From: Dacryopinax spathularia | Lineage: Eukaryota; Basidiomycota; Dacrymycetes; Dacrymycetales; Dacrymycetaceae | NCBI GenBank assembly: GCA_037974965.1 | Contig: JBBPFI010000003.1 | Coordinates: 1,550,001 to 1,614,000 of the forward strand | Direction: 5' to 3' | DNA length: 64,000 nt | Shown here: in pieces, positions 55,424 through 64,000 of the stretch | Numbering within the stretch: position 1 is the first letter of the stretch | Layout of the letters: every line of letters begins with the position of its first letter | Made by a program: the position numbers and the translations under genes | Notes under the pieces: model-generated | Databases searched by the model: none | What the model saw: the letters and a program-made list of their open reading frames with translations, nothing else | What the model was told of the DNA's origin: nothing

Positions 55424-57405
55424 CTCAAATCCTTCTCCGCATCCCTTATAATATCCCCCATGGTACGAATCCTATCCTCCACTTCGTCGAAGTCCAGCGT
55501 TTTATGCTCCTTCGACAGCTCGTCGAGAATCCGGAGAGATTCTTTGCGGGAAGCTTCGAAACCCTTCAGAAAGTTAACTGCAGAACGTCAGCGCGTCGCA
55601 CGCGAATGACCGCGATGACTAACTGAATCGGGTCCTCTTATCCGCTGGTTCGGTTCCTTTCCCTTTAGTCTCGGTTTTCTCCTTGTTCGATGACTGTCCA
55701 ACCTTGGGCTTCGCCTTCGCTGCCTTGGCGTCGTCGGAGTCTTCCATTACCTCCTCCGACTCGAGATCTTCACGCGATGGCTTCGTTGTCTTCGTCTTTT
55801 TCCTCGAGGTTGACGGTTCCGAATCTGAAGCTATCGGAGCGCCCTTGCGCTTCTTCTTTGCATCCTTTGTAATGTCGTCGAATGCCGCTCGGAAACCTGA
55901 TACATGTCAGAGAATGATCGCCATGTGAGAACAACACTATACGGTCTTGAAACTGGCAAGTGGGTTTTAAACCCCGACACATCCAACACGAAAACAATGT
56001 ATGCCCCGTATCACGCAAAGGTCCTCCACAACGAGTCCGCTTTGCCCGAGGCACTTGGCCCTCCAACTTCTGCCTGTTCCAACGTGCAAGACAATTGTCG
56101 CACTACGAAGACATCAGCATCCATTCCTTCCTTCCAGACTCTACGTGCTTACCCAACCTTCGAACGAATCTAACTTGCTTTTGTCCTCTTCTTCGATTGG
56201 TATGGTCTACGTCCCGTTAGCAAATAAGTTGGCAGGCACTATGCCACTTACGAGATCGGGTTCTTCGATGCGATCCGCAGACGGCAATGCCTTAGCGGCA
56301 GCCTCCTTCATCTTCGGCGGGAGGAGGTTGGGATCGGACCCGGCCCACAGCTTGTGTACCATCCCATCTTTCATAACTCCATCAACCAGCCGAGCGGCCC
56401 GAGCAGAGTTCGTCAGATTCACTATTCGCTGCGCTCCTGGATGTTTGACGACAGGTACTGGCGTCGTCGTATACCGTATCGCACGTTTACCCTTCTCCAC
56501 CGAACGGCTGCCGCTGCCTGTCGTGGTCGGCGCCACTTCAAATATGGTTAATCGTATCAGTAACTTTATTCAATCGGGATACGTTAAGACTAACCTTTCT
56601 TCTGCTTCGGGGGCGCGTCTGCCCTATCCGCCGTAGACCGCCCAGTCGTATCTCCCAAATGCGGGTTATGCTTGTCGTCGGTCGACCTGAAAGGCTTACT
56701 CTTGTCCGTCTCATTCATAAACGTCGAATAAATCTTAGTCTACGTGAGCCACAAGTATGGATCGCAGTCAGAAGTAAGTGCGCACCGGATATTGATCAGC
56801 GATATCGCCCGACATGCCTGTCTTTGCCGGAACCGCCTCCGAAGCCGACTTGTCCGCGTCGGCAGTCATATTCGATGCAGGGCTGTATTGCTTTCCCGAA
56901 GAGCTTCCTTGACCGGCGCCCGTCTGTTGAGCAGGAAGATCGTCGGATGACTCCTACGACCCCTTTCAGCATGTACCGTACAAGGAGGGCAACGTCACAC
57001 ACCTCATCGGTATCAGGATCTTCAGCATCGGCCCTCTATGAAAACGAGGTCGTAAATACCATGTTAGAAAAAGGGAAGAGCGTGTAGACGCACCGAGGCC
57101 AGCAAGGCCCGCATTCTGCGCAATTCTTCGTCCGAGTACCTAGCTCGCATCTTTGCCGTCCACTCGTCGCCCATCGTTCGCAACATTCGGGGCGTCAATT
57201 TCGAGAACTGTGTAGGATCATCATTGAGGACAGTATTGAAGGTGTCCTAACATGATTTCAGTACAACCCGGGCGCATCAACGAACATCACATACCGCGAT
57301 AAAGGGCGTATTCATACGATGCGCGTATGCCTTCCATGCATCCTTCATCTTTCCCATCTTGACCATGTCCTCGAAACGCCTGCGGGTAAGATCGTCGATC
57401 GCCAT
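55424..57405 (-). CDS. Island zinc-module family protein, copy 5
   Basis: Multi-exon gene from ATG at 57405 to stop 55424-55426. N-terminal domain over two exons: RRRFEDMVKMGKMKDAWKAY, then FSKLTPRMLRTMGDEW and YSDEELRRMRALL (M-G-x-x-W signature). The middle domain (about 56.2-56.5 kb) has GMVHKLWAGSDPN and KEAAAKALPSADRIEEPD (LPSA motif). It aligns along its length with copy 4. The zinc module (about 55.96-56.10 kb) reads CDNCLARWNRQK, TRCGGPLRD, CWMCRGLKPTC. A Lys/Ser/Glu-rich nuclear-localisation-like exon follows, then a C-terminal helix (RKESLRILDELSKEHKTL). The last gene at the right edge of the island. No divergent partner gene is present beyond it. Function unknown. Confidence 0.7.
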
Positions 57406-58362
57406 CTTCGTCCTTCGAAGACACAAACAGTAAATGGAGAGGAGAGTGTCGTTTCGATTTCGATGGCGTCAAACTCGAAAATTACACACGCGTCAAACCC
57501 TTGGCCCACTTGCGACGGATACAATTATTTGCGGAAGCAAATGTCTTGACTACGAGCTAGGTACCTGCCGGCCCCGCGCAGCGGCGCCCGGCCCCTTCCG
57601 AGTCATTCGTATCCAGAAGTCGGAGCCGCGACCGATGATGCTCGTACGCCCAGAGCCAGACGAACGTGCGAAAGATCATTCATAGCACTCGACCAGCATT
57701 CCAAGATGGAATTTAGTGCCAAAAGTGAGCTGGACACTGCCATATGCCGCCTTGGCTTCGACCAAGAAAGACCTAAGTACCTCAAGGTTTTGCTGGCGAA
57801 CGGAAGTCGTGTGCCGGCGGTACCCTCCCGCCCTTTCGCATCTTCTCCAGAATTCGCGAGCATCCACTGATTGCTCCCGTGAGACGTCACAAGAAGCCCG
57901 CTGCTAGCTCGGGCCGAGGTGAAGAGTCGGCTTGGTCGCTCTAACGCCGTGCCATGTAAGTGAGAGTCAAATTGTGACCCAGCAGAATAGCATAATCATG
58001 TTTGATTACTGGATTTTCTGTAGTGAGTCTGCGAGATAATTATTGAGGCGACAAATCTTGATCCCCAAAGACGGAAGGCAGGATGCATTTTGCCGCGGTC
58101 CACCCGGCGGCCATTCGGTAGTACTGCGACATGTATATCGGCTGGAGAAAGTGAGCGAAACCTATAACTCGAGTAGTTATATCAGCCTAGGCAGTGAAAT
58201 GAGCTTGTTAAACTCACCGAATCAAACTATGGATGAAGAGGCAATCATTCCTCAGGCAAAATGTGCTCTCCTAGCTGCGAGCTGAGCGCGCTTCTGAGCT
58301 GAGCGACTACGTGTGGTGCGCTGCACACGGCGTGAGTGGGCTTCTCCGAACCAGGGTACCAC
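57406..58362. other. Right border region of the island
   Basis: No supported gene. GAGCTAGGT (57554-57562) is followed by a very GC-rich stretch with two CCGGCCCC copies (57570-57597). Style changes back to host sequence after about 57.6 kb. Confidence 0.45.
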
Positions 58363-59961
58363 TCACTGTATGGGAATCTCGCGGCTATGGAAACCTTCCA
58401 CATCTCTACCCTGGAAACCGGGGTAGGAGAAAGACGTGTCGTTCCAGAAACCGCGGTACATAAACCCCAGGCTACGCGCCGTGATCTCATAGTCGCGAAA
58501 CCAGCCGCCGGGCATGAAGAACTCGAACACGGCGGATTGTGGCGAGGGACGCATCCATACCAGGGAGGTAAGGCCGTTGCCGTGTACTCCCATCAGAACC
58601 TGAGCCGCGATGGTATCAGCATCATAGGTGCGAAGATGCCATCGCATGAACTTACTGTGGTCCGGGCTGCCAGTAGGATCTGTTCGGCTTTGGACATGCC
58701 CTCCAGATGCACCACATTGAGTTCGAAGTCAAGCTCATTCCTCGCCACTTCCAACGCATGCACCAATGCAAGATGATCTTCCTCCTTCAATGCGCGCCGC
58801 TGTCCTCTTTGCCTTGACACGTATGTGACGACAGCCTTGCGTCTCGTCTGGGCAGCGGAAAGAACCTCATCTCCGCTCGCGAACTCGACAACACGTTCGC
58901 GCACTGGTGCCCACCAATCGAGCTCCGCGGTTGCCAGCGACATCGCCTCGCTGATCGGCTTCCATGACTTCCCATGGGCCGGACCGCCCATCGCCCCAGC
59001 CCTATCGAAGATCACAGCGCGTTCGAGCTTGTAGACGCGTTTCGTAGCTTGGATGTCTTTCCACGTGTGGGAGAAGAGTAGATGCGAGGTTGGGAAGCCA
59101 GCCAGAGAGATATATGCGTTCATTCCTGGTCCATCTCGGAAGGCCACCGCGGTGCTGTGCGGGAGAACGATCCTTTCAGGAGGCGGCAGGCTCAGGTTCA
59201 AGGCGGCGGTCGTACGCTGAAGTGAAAGCAGGATCTCTACGCTGACTTAGATCTTGGGTACGCAGCCCTTTAGGTTGGAGTAGACGTACCAGCTGTGTAG
59301 TGATAGTAGTGAGCGATGAACTGAGGATGCTCAGTGATCATCCACTGAGCATGCAAGGTAAGCATCTGATCGTCTCGGTTCTGTGGACCTACTCACCGTG
59401 GTACCCTCCCATGGTATCGCTTTCTTTCCGAGCACGGATTCCGCCTTCCCCACATCCAGCACTCTAATGTCCTCTTCAGTTGGGTCGGACTTGCCCGAAT
59501 CCAGAGAGGCGCCATTAGATGTTATCCTCTTGAGCTCTGGCAGGTTCGTTCTCTCGTCGGCGACAATGTGTAGCGCGCCATCGTACAGGTAGAGGTTACG
59601 GAAAACCGTGTTCCCTAAGTCGCTTGTCGATTAACAAGACATCTCTCTGTGTAAAGCAACAAGGCGTACCGGCGGCATGAAGCAGCACCTCGGTACGCTC
59701 TATGTCCGTGGTCATCGCCGTCCGAGCCTCAGCTTGTTCCACCTGGGGAACGGTTATCTGAGGCTGCTTACTCCATTGCAACCAGTCATCTGCCGCGTCC
59801 TGATCCGTCTTGATCTCATCGAGTGCAACCGTTGGATACGTGGTGTGTCGGACAAGTGTGGGCGCGTGGCACGCCGCATCCCAGACGGAACGAGACGCAT
59901 GCCAGACGACGAGGACGACGCAAGTCGTGGTGAGTGCGCAAAGGAGGACGTCGCGCCTCAT
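58363..59961 (-). CDS. GT61-family (DUF563-type) glycosyltransferase
   Basis: Five exons: 59670-59961, 59397-59614, 59290-59344, 58656-59236, 58363-58599; 460 aa, frame checked. An N-terminal signal anchor (LLCALTTTCVVLVVWHA) makes it a type II Golgi/ER-lumen protein. Landmarks are TVFRNLYLYDGALHIV early on, the SHLLFSHTWKDI...RAVIFDRAG region, and the nucleotide-sugar loop VLMGVHGNGLTSLVWM. The loop equivalent to GxHGAGLTN is characteristic of GT61. Family members transfer xylose, GlcNAc or arabinose to glycans or proteins; the donor here cannot be told. It is the first host gene to the right of the island. Confidence 0.85.
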
Positions 59962-60595
59962 TGTCAAGGAAGGTGGAATAACTTTGGAAGACGACCATGG
60001 CTTGAAGTAGAGGGAGGTCTCAAGAATAGCAATTGCAACAGCGATCGATGGGGTTGAGACAGGTTGATACCTGTGATTCGACGTCCGCTTCGTATTCGTA
60101 AACGCGTCTTGCTGCTCTAGGGTGTGAACTTGGTCTTGGCCTCCGGCTGATCGGGCCCGATCACCGGGTGACACTAAATCTCAACTTCCAGCATGCTCAT
60201 TGGCGATGTCTCAACATGCTACAATGGACGTGTCAACGTACGATGGGATCCTGTCTCTTCTTATCTGTCTAGATGTTGCAGTTCGACGCAATGCACTTAA
60301 ACTTGAAATGTTGACGGCGCACGTGATTCTCTCTTCCTGAGCACGGCAACCGTTGCCATCCAGCACCAAGACTGAATTCGTGTTCTTACTCTGGCGATAA
60401 TGCGGCGAGTGGAAAGTGGCCTGAGGTGACGAATACCCTCTCGTGCACGGACCATGGACTGGAAATTTGCTCTCTAGCTGCACTGGCCTGCTACTCGCCA
60501 CATTTACCTGGCAATATTTAGTCCGACCTTGCTTGCGCGTCTCAGCATGAGTCTCGTCCCATCCTATCTACCGCAGCAAAGGAAGCACGTCCAGC
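59962..60595. other. Divergent spacer between GT61 and the next gene
   Basis: About 630 bp carrying the promoters of the minus-strand GT61 gene and the plus-strand gene at 60596. Nothing else recognised. Confidence 0.45.
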
Positions 60596-61383
60596 ATGCC
60601 TCCGTCTCCCGTACAACTGAAAGGCAAGAAGTTCGGTTATGGAAACCCCCTCATTTGCGTCCCGGTGAGTTGTCTGATGTTAGTAACTGACGCCGCCGGC
60701 TTGTCATCTAACATAATCTGAATAGTGTGAGCAAAAGCGCAGGCTGAAAGGAGAGCAACCTCATATCAGGTACGACGGGCTGGCCAAATGTACCAAGTGC
60801 ACTATTACTGACAAGCACACCCGATGTGGTACAGGCTCAATGCTACATGCAAGCACTACTGGCGATGTCTGAATCCCATGCACCGTCAGGCCGGAATAGA
60901 GTGGACCAATCTCTTGGACGAGTTCGGGAAAGGCAAATGCGATCACCCACAATGTCGGTACACGTCTACTTCCGGTGTACATTCGCTAAGCCGAATTCTG
61001 TAGGCAACTGGTTCTACGACGCGGAGAAGTGCTTTACCACGGACATCAAGGGCAATGTCGTCCATCCTTCCGGTCGGATCCGTGTCATCCTAGTCATCAA
61101 CAATGCTGGAGAGGTCGAGAGGCACGGCCTGAATATCACGCACGAACCCCGGCTCTTGGGCAAACACCGTCGGCCCTCCAACCCGGGTGAAGATCCTTGG
61201 AAAGGTCGCAGGAACGCATGGCCTATCTTCGAAATGGAAGGGCGCTTCCTTGAAGCAGAGGATGGTTGCAGCTACGAAAGGTTTGCAGGGATCAGGGATG
61301 TAAGGGTTGTCATGAGGCTGGCTACACAGTTCGCACCTCCGGTGCAGACATCCGAGCAGACCGCGCAGCCTTCGGCTCAATAG
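60596..61383 (+). CDS. Unrecognised small Cys-containing protein
   Basis: The start MPPSPVQLKGKKFGYG lies in exon 1 (60596-60664); a GTGAGT intron follows, and exon 2 opens CEQKRRLKGEQ at 60726. Two readings of the next part are possible. One simple model (60726-60769, 60816-61383) gives 226 aa in frame. An alternative frame in the same region reads CTKCTITDKHTRC and CKHYWRC...CDHPQC, a striking Cys/His pattern that would need an extra intron. The C-terminal part is clear: WFYDAEKCFTTDIKGNVV, then WPIFEMEGRFLEAEDGC and a Gln/Ser tail. No family is recognised and no function assigned. Confidence 0.5.
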
Positions 61384-61448
61384 ACATGCTACTCTATCGC
61401 TTGACTTCTCTGGTCTAACTTTTCCACAATGCATACCTCCTGTATAGC

Positions 61449-63643
61449 TTACACCTCTTCCACCCTAATCTGCACATCCGAGCGCTTTTCTTCTTCACTG
61501 GACTTCTCGTCCCTCTCCACAGATGGGATAGACGGCGTGTCAGGCTCGACTTCTTCGCCCGTAATAGTCTCGGGAACGAAAGTGTGCGTCGGTGGGAACA
61601 GTTTGCAGGCGATATAGTAAGACACAGCCGCCAGGAAGAACTGGAACCGGCCTCAGCATGTTGATACTCGAAGGAAAGAGACGAAACATACCCCAAGGAG
61701 CCAAGAGATGTCGTAGCTACGCAATTACGATCAGCGGGTGTTCGCCATATTTCCATCCAACTTACGGATAGACACCACCTCCGACCGGAATGTCAGCATT
61801 GATCGCATTGATCAGGCCAGGCAGGTTGGGTGGGATAGACACGATCAGAGCCGCCATCGCTCTCCAGTTCTTGGGAAAACTTCAGTACAGATCGCAGCCT
61901 ACGTATGGAACCACTTACCACCCCAGCATGATACCGGTATTTGCCCTTCGGATCGTACAGGGCTGGAATGTCGAGCTTCTGTCCCCGGATGAACCAGTAC
62001 TAGTAGGGTGTTAGTTTGTATCGAGTTCCGCATTTGGATGTCTTACATCCACGACCATAATTGCGCAGATCGGAGCAAGGAAGATGGTGTAACCGCCCAT
62101 GAAGTTAAGGAAACCGGTAGCACTGTAGAAACGATGAGATCATATCAGCCGATGAGAGAAAGCGAAGAAGCTCACTTGGCTAGGATTTCCCAGGGAATGA
62201 TCACCCATCCGCCGATGATAGCACACATTATTTGTCCGCGTCTGATGTTGAACCACTACGCCGCGCAAGAGGTGAGAATATATCTCAGTATTCATATCTA
62301 TCAGGATACTTACAGTTGGGAACAGTGCAGTGAAGTCATTCGCAGCAGAGATCGAGTTCGCGCCAATATTGGTACCCAACGTCGCAACCGCAAACGCGAA
62401 AGCAGCAAAGAAGGTGGCAGCGCGGTTGTCCCAGTTGTTCATGAGGCGCAAGGGATCCCAGTAGTAGTCGCCATACAGGATATAGCCGGCTGAGGTAACG
62501 ACAATCCCTTGCTGAAGGGAAATCAGCACAGACATAGGAGTCAGGGTAAAGCAGAACGTACGAAGGCGATTACCGTGAATGAGATCGGGATGACGATGAG
62601 CTGGACATATTGGCTGAACAATGCCTTAGAATGAGCGATTGCGCCTGACGGGGGAGACTTACTCTCTGGGGCCACGAGCCATTCTCGTGAAATCGGGTAT
62701 GTTAACAGCTGCTTCATCGTTAGCATCCGTGGAAGGTACAAATCTACCCAGCTCACAGAGAGTTGCCCACGTCCCCAGTACGCTCTCCAGCCCCGCTAAC
62801 CAAGCCCATGCAAGTTTAGAGCCAGAGATAGTAGCCGGCTGCGTAAAGATAGGACCGGCACCTCCAGTCCGCACCAAAGCCCAGATCATCATCGAGAATC
62901 CGCAGATGATGACCAGAATGGACTTGAGGGTGAACAGCCAGCGGATCTTGTATGTTGGGACTAGGAGCCAGGGGAACTGCAGAGCCCAGTAGATGAAGTA
63001 AGCGAGCAGGTTAGCCGAAGTGATGTTGGCCGATGGTGGGAGGTGATTCGGGAAGTTCTCGAAGCTCCTGCCAGTACTGGTGTGAGCGACAGAAACATAG
63101 GACGGACGGTGTCACTCACGGCCAGATAGCTCTGATCATCTGATAGACGCATTCTCCGCCGGTGGCAGTCTGGATCCCCTGCCAGAAGCAGGCAAGAATG
63201 CAGCGGCCGATAATCGAGAAGTACGCCAAATAAAAGCCGAAAGACGATCGATTCAACACTGGAAAAGGTATATGGTGCCTGGCTCCGATTGTCCCAGTCG
63301 CCGTGATGGCCCACGAGATGATGAGACTGCCAATGAAGATGCAGATCAGAGCCTGGTACCACGACATGCCCTGTGTGAGCAGAGCAGAGGCCAGATCCCA
63401 GCTTGCGACGTTGAAAGCATCCGATATCCAGTAGGTCTGGTATGCATTAGCCAAGAATGCCGTAGTCGCCACGCAATAGGTGCTTACCGTGAAGTTTATC
63501 GTTGTCCAGGTCCGCTTTTCGGGTGGCGTAGGATCCATATCGCGGTTGCTTAGCTTGCTATCCGGAGCAAACTTCGAAGACTCCGGTGTGAGCCTCCATT
63601 CTCGGTGTCGCAAAGCACCAATCTTTTCGTTCAGCCAAGACAT
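61449..63643 (-). CDS. NCS1-family nucleobase/allantoin permease (Fur-type)
   Basis: Eleven exons (63121-63643, 62757-63068, 62663-62708, 62562-62613, 62314-62511, 62176-62255, 62047-62122, 61919-61999, 61766-61869, 61692-61716, 61449-61640); 562 aa, frame checked. About twelve hydrophobic segments. Early motifs are NRDMDPTPPEKRTWT and the substrate-side GARHHIPFPVLNRSSFG. Later come VNIPDFTRMARGPR, TLGTNIGANSISAANDF and YWFIRGQKLDIPALYD. These are typical of the Fur subfamily (uracil, uridine, allantoin, thiamine permeases), proton symporters of the plasma membrane. The substrate cannot be fixed from sequence. The C-terminal tail is acidic and cytosolic. Confidence 0.92.
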
Positions 63644-64000
63644 GGTGGTGTTCAAGCAGAGAGCAGAGACCTCGTCCCCTACGAGCAGCTATATCTACCG
63701 TCCAGCAAGCAGGATACATGTTCATCACGCGAGTATGTGATATTCGCTATGACCCCAAAGATAACAGCTTGGAGTTGGAGTGATCCATGTGCCTCGAAGC
63801 CTACGGTTCTCATCCAGATCCTTCTGTTCCGGCAATTGTACGCGATGCGACAGCACATACCGCTCACTGTGTGGTCCCAGATAAGGTTTGGATAGTTCCC
63901 TAAAGCAGCACAGGAAGTGATCATCGTCACGCCAGCCGCCGCAGGATTCGTTCAAGGATGTATCGGAGGGTGCCTTAAGGTGATACGAGCGAAAAACATG
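63644..64000. promoter_or_regulatory. Upstream region of the permease gene
   Basis: The last 357 bp of the window precede the minus-strand permease start and presumably contain its promoter. No gene was recognised. Confidence 0.4.

Larger units (their letters stand above)
24807..57562. mobile_element. Putative Helitron-associated gene island (~32.7 kb, ends uncertain)
   Basis: The stretch between the GH85 gene and the GT61 gene holds only island-type genes: a Helitron Rep-helicase, five zinc-module paralogues, partner proteins and single unknowns, all with similar CGT/TCG-rich codons and short spacers. The right two thirds alternate strictly: 29738-35639(-)/35904-37219(+), 37614-46678(-)/46691-47847(+), 48081-50026(-)/50219-51564(+), 51890-52915(-)/53598-54830(+), 55424-57405(-). 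The ends given rest only on a 9-bp inverted repeat. The RC-transposon hallmarks (5' TC, 3' hairpin plus CTRR) could not be placed. A later Ty3/Gypsy insertion adds 7.25 kb. Alternative: a gene-rich region with an unrelated Helitron insertion. Confidence 0.45.

Noticed and set aside
57566-57600. A Helitron 3' terminal hairpin with CTAG
   Set aside because: CTAG and a GC-rich stretch are adjacent, but the stretch is a direct repeat rather than a good stem, and its orientation does not fit the minus-strand RepHel.
1-64000. CRISPR arrays, rRNA genes, bacterial operons
   Set aside because: No regularly spaced repeats and no rRNA sequence; the genes are intron-rich and eukaryotic.

Overview
The window looks like nuclear DNA of a filamentous basidiomycete, probably an agaricomycete. 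Coding regions are split by many introns of about 45-60 bp with GTRNGY donors, CTNAC-like branch sites and YAG acceptors. The host gene set (makorin, Fet3-type ferroxidase, GH85 endoglycosidase, GT61 transferase, NCS1 permease) and a chromodomain Ty3/Gypsy retroelement fit this. Exon models were built by hand from splice signals and checked for frame; no database search was possible.

Layout. (1) 1-1523: 3'-truncated secreted aspartic protease, minus strand. (2) 2.3-10.3 kb: five related genes of unknown function in a duplicated divergent arrangement (minus gene 2331-3374 with plus gene 3842-5029; minus gene 7518-8588 with plus gene 9060-10263; a further plus copy at 5805-6973). Both subfamilies share a G-T-L-V...S-[LI]-[DE] core and may share a small beta-barrel fold. 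(3) 10.7-23.8 kb: ordinary host genes: pyridoxal kinase, makorin-like CCCH/RING ubiquitin ligase, Fet3-like multicopper oxidase with a perfect GATA-containing palindrome just upstream, tRNA-Ile(AAT), an unrecognised coiled-coil/proline-rich protein, and a GH85 endo-beta-N-acetylglucosaminidase. (4) About 24.8-57.5 kb: a gene-dense island of different codon style. It holds a complete-looking Helitron Rep-helicase gene (29738-35639), five copies of an apparently undescribed multi-domain zinc-module family, two or three copies of a partner family placed head to head with it, and a few single genes. Downstream of the Rep-helicase, genes alternate as divergent and convergent pairs with short spacers. 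A 7.2-kb Ty3/Gypsy chromovirus-type element (38102-45349) with identical LTRs and a 5-bp target duplication sits inside one zinc-module gene. (5) 58.4-63.6 kb: host genes again: GT61 glycosyltransferase, a Cys-rich unknown protein, and an NCS1 nucleobase/allantoin-type permease.

The most interesting part is the island. A rolling-circle replicase gene lies amid repeated divergent pairs encoding a zinc-module protein and a helical partner, which suggests a giant Helitron with cargo or a self-amplifying element that uses Helitron machinery. The second point of interest is the duplicated divergent cluster at 2.3-10.3 kb.
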